64,000 bases of DNA, from NCBI GenBank assembly GCA_009617715.1, contig VTFK01000285.1, positions 124,001-188,000 on the forward strand, read 5' to 3'. This DNA comes from Plectrocnemia conspersa (Eukaryota; Arthropoda; Insecta; Trichoptera; Polycentropodidae). Positions 49,001 through 59,099 of this stretch are shown in pieces (position 1 is the first letter of the stretch; the number at the start of each line of letters is the position of its first letter). The notes under the pieces are model-generated. The model searched no databases and was not told where the DNA came from. It saw nothing but the letters and a program-made list of their open reading frames with translations. A program made the position numbers and the translations under genes.

Positions 49001-52000
49001 AAGTGTACCTGAAATATCAATAGTAAAAAAGACCGGTGACGCGGCAGCCCGAGGAAGACAGCAACATATCATCGTTATTATTATGCGAGGAGACCATTCC
49101 GGGAAGTCCGGCTCCCGAAAACTTAGGCGAACCCATTAAAAATTTAACGAAAGCTAGAACTCGCAATATTGAACTTCCGTTCTCTTCGCCTTCTAGTATC
49201 GGTCAAGAACAAATTTCAAAGGAATCTTGTCACAAAGGTATTTTGAAAAATATATAATTTTATTTTATGCAATTTTTATAATAAATCATTTTGCCGTAGA
49301 AAACTTGTCCAGGGATAGGGATCGTAGGGATAATCCAATGGTTAAAAACGATGCCAGTATTAATAATAATCCTAATTCAGAAAACGTTAATGATAATTCA
49401 TCTCCGACTACTCCGGAAAGTAGCGATGAAAATAATTCACCAGATAGGTATTTATTTGTTATATATAGAAATGTATTTTTGCATTACGATGGCTTTATAA
49501 TGTATTTTTTTAAATAGAGTGCAACAATCAAATGAATCGGCTCATCAGGCTGATCCGAAAAGTAGCGAAGAAGAGAGTCGTGTTTTAGTTCCGTCGAAGA
49601 AAATTAACGAACTGGATAAGAGTAGTTCAGGTATTTATGATTTATTTTTTATTTAATTTATAATATAAGGAGTACAAAGAAAACGTTTTTTTAATCTTGA
49701 ATAATGAAATTAAATTATACGAACTGGACCATATCCTTGTAGTTGAGATTAAATAAATCAATGTGTAAATGCCAGCGTATTATGGAGTTGGCTGGCGATA
49801 GCCATAAGGGAGTCGGTTATTGCAGACGTCTTGAGTCAGAAGGAAACCAACACTCCTTGAGAATGGTTAGCCGTTTAACACTATTTGAGCCACGTACTTC
49901 TAACATAAAACTGCACCTAGGTGAAAAATATTCCTTGCAGAACACTCGCCCATTCGTCCCCAGGCCATAGCTAGAAGTACATTATTTAATAAATTAAAAT
50001 ACAATTTCTAAGGGACCATTCACATACAATACATTAAATTATTCGTAATTAATCTATTTTTATCTACATTTAATTTCATCATTAGCACCGGGAGATAATT
50101 GTCTACTGACTTCAATGTGTATTCACTTTTAATTACTTCGAAATTCAATACATGGGTAAATATTAAATCAAACTTGTTACCAAACTGATTATTGACACAA
50201 TTTTTCGATTTAAATTAAAAATATTCCTTTTATTGTTTGATAACAAATTGAAATCTCTTAAAATAATAACATTCTTCCACATAATATGTTCTTATTCCGC
50301 TTTGGAGGAACAAATCAGTGACGTCCTTGGGTTGATTCGGTGAAAAGTAAAGCACGCATATGATGATCGAAGCTCATTTTGTTTCGACGATGATCCAAAG
50401 ATGCTCAAGCCTGCGCACTTTACGAACGGATTCTGTGTGGACAGCCACAAGCACACCTCCATCTCTGCTAGGTCGATCTTTTCCGAATACGGTGTCAAAG
50501 AGTTCAGTGTTTCGCATATGATCAGTCAGTTTTCTTAGTTTTTGAAAGAGTGATTATGTCATGTATTTGGGTGCAAATGGTCTTGGAATATCATCCAAAT
50601 CATTCAGCAGCCAGAAAAATTAGTCTATTTATGGTGACGTATCGTATATTCGCTAATGTCAAAAATAGTTTAAGCAATTCAAATCGGGAGATTTTTGTGT
50701 TGAAGACAAACCTCAAAGTGGAACATTGTTGTTAATGAAAATCGAATAATCACTGAAGCTTAAGTCGATCCAGAGATGTTGATATCAAAAAATAGGTAAC
50801 AAGACTGGATTCTTAGTCAAGTGTCCAAAAACGCGTTATAAAAATGTGGAAGATTGGAAAGAATAAAGTATAGATATCATGTGAAGAATGACAACAATTG
50901 ATGTGCTGCATATTTTTTAAAAATTAAATTAAGACCATTGTGATCTAACAGGCTTCCCCAATGCGCCACGATGGTCAAAAACAATACATAGTAATATTTC
51001 AATACACAATAAAAATAATAAAAATAATAAATAGAAAGAATTGATAATTTTTTTTTATAAAATGGTAAAATTTTAATCAGGGCTGTAGTTTAAAAAAAAA
51101 CCAGACCAATAACGACTCCACTCCGACTAAAAAAAAAAGTTTAAATAGTTATTTTTGATGACGCGTTTGAAAATATAAATAAATCATTACGCAATTAAAA
51201 TTTTTTGCATCTTATAAAAAAATGGCTCATTTTGACTGCCAAAACATAAAATGGATCCACAGCCCTGGTTGTAATGAATGAAAATTAAATAAATACGCCA
51301 TTTTTGCATCTTATGGTGACTGGGGACATAAAATGGATACTGTATAATAACAAAGAACACCAAATACAATGGTAATCAAAGAAACGGGTAGCAAAACTAA
51401 TTCCAAAACATTTGGTGACACATAAATAATTCATTTTGAATTGCTTAAACAAGGCAAAACAACGGGGAACAACAGGATCGATTGCATTAAACATCAAAAA
51501 AAAAAAAACGTTAAAGTGAATTGTAACACAATATTTTTGCAACATAATAATGCACTTCATATAGCAAAAATCAATTGACTAGAATGGAAAGTTACCGATC
51601 ATTCTTCTGATCTAGTGCCATCGGATTAACATTTGTATTTTTACAGCATTATTTAAATTGATTTTTTTCAATAATGTTAGTGAAATAAAAATGGTCCTAA
51701 CAGAGTATTTTATATCCTACACTGATTATTCTGATACTTACTACTATATTCATTAGTTACAAAATATAAAATAAGTCTTATTTTTGTATTTTTAAGGTGG
51801 AAATATTCGCAACAGTGCGCCTAACAGTCCAGGAACAGGCCCTGGTAGACGTGGACGGAGACCTAGAGGATGCCGTTTGAGCGAAACCGAGGATCAATCT
51901 AACAACACTGCTATGTCACATTCTCTTCATAGACAGTCAAAATATAACTTTTACGTTGATCTCGGTAAGTTTGAATATTTTTATGACGCTTATGAAGTAT

Positions 52001-53031
52001 CAGATTGTATGTGTATTAAAAAAGCATGTTTTGAAACTCATTTGAAATACCAATGAGTTGTTTTCTTCAACCTGGAAACCTCAGTTTAAAATTGAAAAAT
52101 TTTCACACCCTTTTGCAGCTGTGATATGTTGACATTAAAGTGTTTGAAACATCATGATGACATGGTGAAGCAATGAACATAATCTGATCATAATCATTAC
52201 TGAAGACGATGGCAGATGATGAGTTGTATATTCGACACTGCATTCGTTGCGAGTTGCAATATGAATAAATACCGCCAAATTGTTGTTTAGCTCCATGGCA
52301 TAAGTGTAGTGTTGTATCACAGATATCGAATTATAAAACCGAACATTGATGCCTGAAAGCTACTTATTGAATATGTGCTACTCAACCTCGGATATAAGGT
52401 TACTAGTTACAGTTGACTGAAAAAAGAGAAAGAAAAATAAGATTCAGAGCTTCCGGAATATGGCAGATAGCAAAAAATGGTTTGAATTCATCCTTTCTCA
52501 TTTTTGAAATGGAATCTGCTAATTGCCACTAAACTCATAGAAAAAGAGAACATATACTTGATGATTGATTTCTTTATATAATTATGAAAATATAGCCAAT
52601 CTTGCGAACATCTTAAAAACAAGATTTGTAACACAGTATATACGTTTTGATAAAGTCTGGTTAAAATCATTGCAATGATTTTTTTACCATTATCATAGTA
52701 AAATCTGATATTTTTTTAAGCAAAATCTAAATATTTTAGAAGTGCATTTGATTATAATATACTTTTATATTTTAGATCCTTTCTTAGATGGTGCTGCTCG
52801 AATATCGTTGATTATGTCGCGTCTATCAGAATTAAGAAAAGTATATCACAATTTAAAAGCTGAATTAGCAACGATTGACAGAAGAAGGAAAAAGCTTAGA
52901 AGAAAAGAGAGAGAAGGTATTATCATTGGTACATATATGTGTTGAAAGTATATGTTAAAATTGATCGTAACTAGAAAACTAATGTTTGATATTTTTTAGC
53001 TATTAAAGCAGCGAAGGCAGCTTGTTCTTGA
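39407..53031 (+). CDS. ARID4 (RBBP1)-family chromatin protein, hat-trick-like
   Basis: Nuclear chromatin-binding scaffold of Sin3/HDAC repressor complexes. Coding exons: 39407-39409, 39480-39590, 39649-39811, 39876-40050, 43139-43396, 43472-43652, 43725-43990, 44060-44807, 44886-45103, 45514-45796, 45988-46243, 46305-46461, 46535-46645, 46707-46886, 46947-48660, 48842-49237, 49300-49447, 49518-49630, 51797-51964, 52776-52916, 53000-53031. Phases agree at all borders; about 1,940 residues, longer than human ARID4A/B (about 1,300). Domain order is Tudor pair, RBB1NT, ARID, Lys/Asp-rich linker, chromo barrel, long acidic region and C-terminal coiled coil ([15 protein letters not shown] then [14 protein letters not shown]). 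Exon 1 of the CDS is just ATG, giving [19 protein letters not shown], as in ARID4. Two frame breaks (exons 44060-44807 and 48842-49237) are described separately. Family firm; the gene symbol is not assigned. Confidence 0.93.
40113..40294. mobile_element. TTAA-flanked MITE, piggyBac-like, copy 3
   Basis: The left end TTAACCCTTTTGAGAA is intact; the right end is decayed (CGGCAACCAAAGATGAT). Internal CTCGCCAAAGTAGCAAAAG matches copies at 12260 and 13123. Confidence 0.6.
40655..41140. repeat. Unnamed interspersed repeat, copy 2
   Basis: Mostly inverted relative to the copy at 33896-34345; shared blocks include AAAGTTCTAAAAGTAATTA-like and GATAGC(T/C)ATCCTTATC-like sequence. Noncoding. Confidence 0.6.
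42015..43009 (-). mobile_element. Tigger/pogo element with broken transposase C-terminus
   Basis: Inverted ends CACCCAGGCCTCGTATAACA and CACCAAAGCCTCGTATAACA are flanked by TA on both sides, with further GTGTTATA subterminal repeats. On the minus strand 42809-42324 encodes [20 protein letters not shown] and [38 protein letters not shown], then a stop, then [17 protein letters not shown] follow. This matches the C-terminal part of Tigger/jerky transposases (STLNxCWKKLWPE; GEGFxDxD). The DDE core is missing, so it is a deleted element. Confidence 0.85.
43139..43652 (+). CDS. ARID4 RBB1NT domain exons
   Basis: Residues about 151-297. [39 protein letters not shown] and [19 protein letters not shown] match the RBB1NT (RBBP1 N-terminal) domain with PWWP-like fold. 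A 3.1-kb intron (40051-43138) before it carries a TTAA MITE, an unnamed repeat and a Tigger relic. Confidence 0.9.
43725..44807 (+). CDS. ARID DNA-binding domain and Lys/Asp-rich linker, with frame break
   Basis: The ARID domain spans about residues 303-405: [49 protein letters not shown] and, across the intron, [18 protein letters not shown]. It should bind AT-rich or non-specific DNA. A Ser/Thr-rich stretch follows, then a (KD)n tract from GATAAG/GATAAA repeats. In the tract the frame is lost at TAA 44382-44384; the continuing frame has TGA 44422-44424 before resuming KDKDKD and a Lys/Glu-rich segment to 44807. Confidence 0.85.
44341..44475 (+). repeat. GATAAG/GATAAA hexanucleotide tract in ARID4
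   Basis: Near-perfect 6-bp repeats coding alternating Asp-Lys. The tract includes both frame-breaking sites of the exon; slippage or consensus error here is plausible. Confidence 0.9.
45988..46243 (+). CDS. ARID4 chromo-barrel (Tudor-knot) exon
   Basis: Residues about 803-887. [36 protein letters not shown] and [20 protein letters not shown] form the MRG/MSL3-type chromo barrel, including the aromatic YxGWNxRYDEW stretch that binds methyl-lysine in relatives. Confidence 0.93.
50270..50535 (-). pseudogene. LINE endonuclease-domain relic
   Basis: On the minus strand one frame reads [20 protein letters not shown], then [11 protein letters not shown], a stop, then [17 protein letters not shown]. 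This is the APE-type endonuclease signature (F..DR...GGGV.(I/V)AV ... E.LW(V/I) ... I..(V/L)Y.(P/S)P) of Jockey/R1/CR1-like LINEs. Flanking domains are absent. Confidence 0.7.
50560..51660 (+). pseudogene. mariner-family transposase relic
   Basis: Near 50660-50710 a + frame reads [18 protein letters not shown], the helix-turn-helix region signature of mariner (F..GDF.LED.PRSG). Near 51530-51640 frames read [11 protein letters not shown] and [16 protein letters not shown], matching LLHDNARPHTA and LGWEVLPHPPYSPDLAPSD around the second and third catalytic Asp residues of DD34D mariners. Stops, frame changes and an inserted LINE 3' tail (about 50938-50985) show it is dead. Confidence 0.7.
50938..50985 (-). 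repeat. LINE 3'-tail fragment, copy 1
   Basis: On the minus strand TGACCATCGTGGCGCATTGG followed by GGAAGCCTGTTAGA resembles 60285-60335 (GACACATTGGGGAAACC), which lies just downstream of a LINE reverse-transcriptase relic. Confidence 0.5.
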
Positions 53032-54567
53032 TGAATCTCAAGTTTCGTTAATGGAAAACGCTACAAATACCTGTTTCCTCTATAACTCTACGAAATTCAG
53101 AATTTCGTATGATGCATCTAATGATCTCTTCTATAAGCAATAAGTTAAAAAATGATCGTTGTATTGGGACGTATTCCTGTTATTTTTATATTTATCGGTA
53201 TAGTGAATCTTTACACAAAATTTTTAGATTGAATCCAACGATTTTGTAAAATTATGTATACATATATTTGAAATATAGGTAATCGATAATTTTCCATCTG
53301 AACCTGTTTGCTCTGTGATACGGGTTGTTCGCATTAGATTATTCGTATTTTTAACATATAATGTACATTACAAAAGTATTTTTTATTTAATGATTGTTTT
53401 TAAATTATATAATTCTATTTGTATAAATTGTGTTATGTAATGTGACATATATGAAATAAGAAAGATTTATTTAGATAATTTTTACGCGCGTTCAAGTGTT
53501 AATATTAGATGTAAAAATCATCAAGTGACGTTTTATGTGTAGGATGCATGTGAGATACAATTAAAAGTAGCGGTTTATCTTTTATAAATTATAGATTATG
53601 AATTTGTGTACGATTTTCGTTATCAGAAAGCATAGGCAAGTTCCAATGTGGTGTGTTTTTTTTTGTAACATATAGCGTATACAGCGGTACAGTGACTGTT
53701 GTGCTTAATTCAGGTTTAATTTATACAAATATATATAAATAGTATCTAATATAAAGTATAGAAAGAGAGAACATATGTTGAATATTTTGTACTAAATATT
53801 TAGTTCACTGTGAAAATAGATAAATCAACTCATATAATGAAATATAAAAAAGAAACTTCTAGTTGAAAGGTTTATACCTGCCAACACGTACAAGAAGAAG
53901 AAAAGTATGAATTTATTGATAATACATTATTTACAAAATGATTTGCTGTTTTATTTATAGGATATCACAATACAATGGTTGCAGGCGAATCGAGGGGAAG
54001 TGGATTGATGCATTTTCTTGTAATAATTGTGTATACTTTGCAATGACTCTTCAAAAAGCACCCTTGTTATTTTTATCTGAAGATTAATGCATCTAAGTGA
54101 TTGAGCATTGAGGAAGGTAATTTTTCATAAGGAAATTAATGGATTTTTATGAAATAACTTTTTTTCGCATTTAAAAAATACTTATGATTGTGTTTATGAG
54201 ATGGCGTTAGTAATTATTTTTTACAATTTTAAATTGAATTTATATTTTATTGAGAATGGTATATTATTTAAAAATAAATATAAAAAGGGAAAAGGGTAAA
54301 TCAAATGAAATTTAAAACTAGATAACAATATTTTTAAATGCGATATTAAATAGCATTAAATGATATTAAATAACAATGATTTAAATTGGTTGGTAAAAAA
54401 ATAATTATGTAGTAATAATCGGTTTAGTGTACAAAGTACATGTATATTTTATATTATTTATTTAGACAGTTGATTATTTTTTTAATATCTGATATGGCAA
54501 CTCAAATTGGGTGCTAAAATCAGAATGAATAATTTCATGATTGTTTATAATTAAATCTATATACATA
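53032..54567 (+). other. Probable ARID4 3' UTR and flank
   Basis: AT-rich sequence after the ARID4 stop at 53031 with no coding features. An AATAAA at about 54273-54278 is one candidate end; the real 3' end is unknown. Confidence 0.4.
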
Positions 54568-54575
54568 GTATAGAA

Positions 54576-54948
54576 CAGGGTGGGGAACCATTTTTATGCC
54601 AAGGGCCATTTGTATATATATATAAAATCATCCGTAGGCCATTTAAAATTCTCAACTACAAATTTATCATTTGTTCATTATGCATGAACTACAAAATTCT
54701 CATAAAAACATAAATCTTCGGCGGCCAGCTGAGCGTAACCTGTAACTTTTTTTTCAAGCAGAAGTGTTTATAGTCATGGATATTAAAAAAATAATTCAAT
54801 TAATAAATTTCATTTTTTAAAACTAAAAAATATTTGAAATTGGTAGATTTATTAAATTTTGCGTCTTATCTGCGGCGGGTTTACCCAAATAAGCTCGCGC
54901 GGGCCGTATATAGCCAGTAGGCCGGAGGTTCCCTAGTATCTACCCCTG
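54576..54948. mobile_element. hAT-type MITE with 8-bp duplication
   Basis: Begins CAGGGTGGGGAACC and ends GGTTCCCTAGTATCTACCCC then TG. GTATAGAA (54568-54575) and GTATAGAC (54949-54956) flank it, an 8-bp duplication with one difference. The interior is noncoding, with GGGCC repeats near both ends as in many hAT MITEs. Confidence 0.8.
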
Positions 54949-55003
54949 GTATAGACCAATAAACGTCTGATTTAAGTTTATAATATTTGGATGAATATTT
55001 AAA

Positions 55004-55357
55004 TCAACTTTTTTTTTTTTTTTTCAATACGGAAAACATATAACAACCTTTCCAACTTATTTTATTAAAAACATTTTTTTCTGCATAACTTACTTTAACA
55101 AAATTAGGTTCAGTGCTAGAGATCTCTTTCGAGTAAGTGTTGCACACCCGGATTGTATATTCCAAAGGATAAACACATTTCGAATCTACTGTTACTCCCT
55201 TATACATACGAAGAGTCTGGTAAGATCTTTATTAAAAAAAGTCTGGTTCCACCCCAAATCATAAGAATTTGTCGAGGATCGAAGACGACTGGAACGAACA
55301 TTTAATTTCCCCCATTTCTAAATGGTATGTAAGTTAAAGCACTGCCGTACTTAATTA
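55004..55357. other. Nothing recognised
   Basis: Spacer between two hAT MITEs; a 67-codon minus frame has no recognised similarity. Confidence 0.4.
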
Positions 55358-55891
55358 CAGAGGCGTAGCTAGGGTAGGGGGGGAGCATATGTCTCCAAGC
55401 GCCATGACGAGATGTGAAATTTTTAAGGCTTAATTTAAATTTTATTCGCATATAAAATTATAGTTTTAAATTTTTTACATTTTGCTACAGCAAAATTAAG
55501 AAAAAAATACATGTAAATAAACAAATGTATATAAATTATTATTATTGTTAATATAAATATTTTACCTTGATAAGATTAACTATATTATATTTAATTACAT
55601 CGGTGTATACATATAAGTAATATATATATTATGTATTCTGTACGGTATAAAGTGTAATTAAATAAATATTTATTAAAAAAATATTAATTATTAGTTTTTT
55701 TAAATATTATGTTTACAATATCATAGAAAATTACAGAATTTCAGTATATTAAACAGTTTTATTTCATTAAAATTTACATTACCGTTTGAAATATGTATTT
55801 GAAAATTGTGAAATATAAAAATGGGAGGAGGGGGTGGGGTGGAATTTGGATAGTTCCTCCCCGGGCGCCAATTGCCATAGTTACGCCTCTG
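55358..55891. mobile_element. hAT-type MITE with CAGAGGCGTA ends
   Basis: Inverted ends CAGAGGCGTAGCTAGG and, from the right, CAGAGGCGTAACTATGG, followed near both ends by GGCGC(C). CAGAGGCGTA termini are common in hAT MITEs. Flanks CTTAATTA and CCTAGTCC are only partly alike, so the duplication has decayed. Confidence 0.7.
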
Positions 55892-55899
55892 CCTAGTCC

Positions 55900-56370
55900 C
55901 TTTCTTTAGAGCTTTCACTAGAATTTCAGCCTAGATTTTCCACCTGAAACTTGATTACAAAACTACCACTTCGCTTCTGAGTTGGAATATCGAGTAATTA
56001 ACTCGATCTTCGTTATGATTTGGAGACTACTACGGCGAGAACAGATGCGAATATATTTATCATTACTGCACAAATTATACATATGTATATGATATATGAA
56101 CTGAAGTAGCTCACTAGTATATTTTTTTTAATAATGTGGGAACTTATTCTTAAAACTTGCGTTAATTTACTGTGACCAAAATTATCATCCATCAACAAGA
56201 AAACAAGACAATAGCGTAAAGGATGGGACCTTACAAAAGCCCTCGCTGCGACCAGAAAGAATCACATAAATAACATGCAAGTTTTCCGTCATTGAAAGAA
56301 TATTTTTTGTTGCGAAACGGTCACGGGAAACAGTATATCACCGAATCGACCTTGGGCAATACCCATCAAG
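55900..56370. other. Nothing recognised
   Basis: Mixed-composition spacer with no coding or repeat call. Confidence 0.35.
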
Positions 56371-56374
56371 CAAA

Positions 56375-57024
56375 TGTCACTTTATAAAGGCATATACCGG
56401 GCGCGTGCAGTAAGATAGTTTCCCTCTCGCTCGCTCGCGTGCTAAGTGACGAAAGTGAGTGAGAGATAAGAGGATGCGGTCCGCATGCCCTTATCTCTCA
56501 CTCACTCTCGTCACTTAACATGCGAGAGAGCGAGAGGGAATCACTGCACGCTCCTGGCATATACCTATTTCGCTGTTCTAAGAAACGAGTAACTAACTAT
56601 TGGCTGGACGATCGCTGCATGATTGTGACTCGTCAGTTAGCTTTGCAGCCTTTAGTATTTAAGGCTTATCTCCTGGAAGGAGAGGACAGTCACTCGCAGA
56701 CTCCAGCAGACACTCGAAGAGACCAGCAGACGCCCGTCCACCCGCCAATAACATACTGTCATGGACGCTCAAATCCTGAGAGGGACACCACCATACGAAT
56801 ACCGCAACAGAGAGGGATCAGCCTCGCAACCCTGTCTCTGCCACCTACAAGCCTTCTGAGGATCTTCCACCGATAACATCCCTACGCCAGCTTCTCCACC
56901 ACTGTTCGGAGAAGACATCTCGCCATTCCTAGTCTGTCGCAATATGTAATATAATCTAATACAATTCTGACTAGTTTCCACCTGCGTCTTTCTGGCTGCG
57001 AAGTCACACCCCTTAGGGCTAACA
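56375..57024 (+). mobile_element. Possible solo LTR
   Basis: A moderately GC-rich block, apparently TG...CA bounded. It has a TATA-like TATTTAAGG (about 56656), a pyrimidine/CAG-rich central part, an AATATAATCTAATAC stretch and a GC-rich end (CACACCCCTTAGGGCTAACA). No second copy, primer-binding site or coding region is in the window and no clean target duplication was seen. The 118-codon frame across it partly reads the fold-back element and is not a gene. Confidence 0.3.
56398..56556. mobile_element. Fold-back palindromic hAT-type MITE
   Basis: A 159-bp element that is almost entirely an inverted repeat: arms about 56402-56478 and 56480-56552 meet at GATGCGGTCCGCATGC. Its right terminus read inward is CAGGAGCGTGCAGTGA and the left CGGGCGCGTGCAGT. 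GCATATAC directly flanks both sides (56390-56397, 56557-56564), an exact 8-bp duplication. Transcribed, it would form a long hairpin. Confidence 0.85.
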
Positions 57025-57354
57025 AAACTTGAAATATCTAATTTGTACGAACTAGCTCAATTAATTATCACAATATTCATCTGTGAGATTAGAAAAATGT
57101 AGTAAAACTTAGTCTGTAATGATCGATCGTAATTATAATAATATATTAATCACTAATTTGGATTATTTGTTTTGTTTTTAATTGTACATTTAACTTAATG
57201 TTATTTTTCAGTACTACTCGGAAGCTTTCCCAATCTGTCGTTTTATAGATGGTAAATTATAAAATATATAGAAAAATTAATTATTGGTCATAAAGATCGG
57301 TCTTATTGTCAACAAACAAAATTGAGTCCCTTGGAAACGATAAAAATAGAAAAA

Positions 57355-57415
57355 CACAAAGGTCGATATGGGATTCGAACTCAGGTAATAGTAACCTACT
57401 TATGCCACTCGTCTA
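57355..57415 (-). repeat. tRNA-derived SINE, copy 3
   Basis: On the minus strand, A-box-like GTGGCATAAGTAGG and B-box AGTTCGAATCC are followed by CATATCGACC, matching CATCTAGACC after the B box of copy 1. Confidence 0.55.
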
Positions 57416-57424
57416 TCGTGTATT

Positions 57425-57900
57425 GCTCATATTAAAAGTGTTGTAATTAAAAAAATGTATGTACAGTCTAGGAATATAAGCAATAAATTAATGTATAATT
57501 TATTTGATATTACAAAGTTTAATATCCCTACCGCATACACTCAAACATAAGCTAGGAGTACATGGAGATAGATTTTTATCGAAATCTACCTATGATAAAA
57601 TTGTATTTCTTGAACATTCATAATTTATGGGTGAGGGGATAAAACGAATAATAATTGTTATTTAGAGGGGAACACTTCAGACGCTTTGACGGCGTCGTTA
57701 TCTAAAAATGCAAGTAACAATCGAGAGTTGCATTACAAAGCATTTTTCAAGATTTATAACGCGATTTATGTTTATTATTTTTGAGTTTTGATTTATTAAG
57801 GTAACATTTATTGCAGCGATGAATATCAATTTTAGACGTTATTTTTCATATTTAAAAAAAATGTTTTTAAAAATGTTGATGTCTAAAATCAGTATTCGAT
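57425..57900. other. Nothing recognised
   Basis: AT-rich spacer upstream of the GC-rich region at 57.9 kb. Confidence 0.4.
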
Positions 57901-57929
57901 ATATCAAATCTACTTGCGAATTAACAATA

Positions 57930-58105
57930 CACGCATCACCTCGGTGACGTCACGACGACGTTTCACGACAGTTCCACAAATACGCACAGGCGTCGCTTCA
58001 TACGCCGCGCCGCGCCGCTGTGACCGCGGGGGTGGGGATGCAGCGTCCTCACATGCATTGCGCACGCATTGCTTCTGCGCTCGCGCATTTTTTTCTTATC
58101 GCAAA
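57930..58105 (+). promoter_or_regulatory. GC-rich promoter-like region with CRE
   Basis: A CpG-rich block with a perfect palindromic cAMP-response element TGACGTCA at 57945-57952. It lies directly upstream of the small spliced frame that starts with ATG at 58108. Confidence 0.45.
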
Positions 58106-58107
58106 TA

Positions 58108-58485
58108 TGAGCGCCCTTACCGCTTCTTTTCAACACATTCAGCTTGAAAATAATACTTATCGAGCTAATTTGTTAAATGCTGAACACCTGGATCAATGGA
58201 TGAAGGAATATGCCGACAATTCCAAGACGATCATTCGAAAGACGAATACGCAATCGCGTATCCTTTGCAGGTTTTTATTTTTATAATAATCAAATTTAAT
58301 ATATGATATATATATTTACTCTGCATAACATATAGTATATTAACTCTAGGAAATTGTTTTATTGCCATTACAACAACCATCGAAAAATTGTGACCACAAA
58401 TACGTCCAAAAACACAAACTGCTTGGCAAAAATAGATATTCGTATCAAGTTGACTGCAGCTAATACAAAAAAGTGATAAATACGT
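58108..58485 (+). CDS. Small two-exon frame with WRKY/GCM/FAR1-like Cys-His pattern
   Basis: ATG at 58108 starts MSALTASFQHIQLENNTYRA, then EHLDQWMKEYADNSKTIIRK. The frame runs to a donor (TTTGCAG|gttttt near 58271). The next exon (acceptor ctctag, from 58350) continues in phase: KLFYCHYNNHRKIV, then NTSKNTNCLAKIDIRIKLT. The spacing (W..E...SKT.....T, then FxCHxNNH and KNTxCxAxIxIxI) resembles the zinc-cluster DNA-binding module in FAR1/MULE-derived and other transposon-related proteins of the WRKY-GCM superfamily. A TGA follows NTKK, but a strong donor (CAAG|gtgagt, about 58490) lies just beyond. Removing one base of the A6 run would join the frame to it. So this may be the 5' end of a longer gene or a relic of one. 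No later exon was found. No function is claimed. Confidence 0.45.
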
Positions 58486-58499
58486 CAAGGTGAGTTTTT

Positions 58500-59095
58500 T
58501 TTCATGTTTAGTATATATTATAATAATATAAATTTATGTATATTATATCTGTACACACGTACATACATATGTATGTACTAGTTTCGAATTTTTTTGGCCT
58601 AAACAGTTGATCTGTAAACCATAAAATGTACAGCTTATTTATGTTAATGCACATATATTTAAAAAAATGCTTACAATAAATGTGCATTTTATTTTATATA
58701 TTGTACATTTAAATTGTCGTCGAAAAAACATGTTCAAATTACCGACGAAAAAATACTTAGTAATTTGATTAAAAAAACCAGAACTATGGAAATAGAAGGT
58801 GGGTCTTTACATCAGATATTTAGTATACATAGTTCAGTATAGGTATAGACAGTCAGTACAAGTATAATTAAGCTTACCAAATCAGATCAGATCTTTAGGA
58901 CCTTGATAGCTGAGCAGCATGTTTTTGTCGAGAGCTCAGCAGTCACTAAGCAACCAGAAGCTAATACTCGAACGCAGAACATTGACACTATTTATTTTAT
59001 TTTTAAATTTTATTATATAGTCCATGTCAGTTTCTATGCATTTATTTTGGTGAAACACACAACTATCGCCAATTAACCATTTTGTCTTCCGTGAT
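58500..59095. other. Nothing recognised
   Basis: AT-rich sequence after the small spliced frame; no further exon of it was recognised. Confidence 0.4.
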
Positions 59096-59099
59096 TTAT

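Larger units (their letters stand above)
49631..51796 (+). other. ARID4 intron carrying LINE and mariner relics
   Basis: 2.2-kb intron, much longer than its neighbours, which have expanded by insertion of the relics listed separately. 49640-50260 holds nothing recognised. Confidence 0.7.

Noticed and set aside
50292..50498. 68-codon minus frame
   Set aside because: Out-of-frame reading of the LINE endonuclease relic, whose motif lies in another frame.
56520..56876. 118-codon plus frame
   Set aside because: Starts inside the arm of the fold-back MITE and runs through a possible LTR; no domain.
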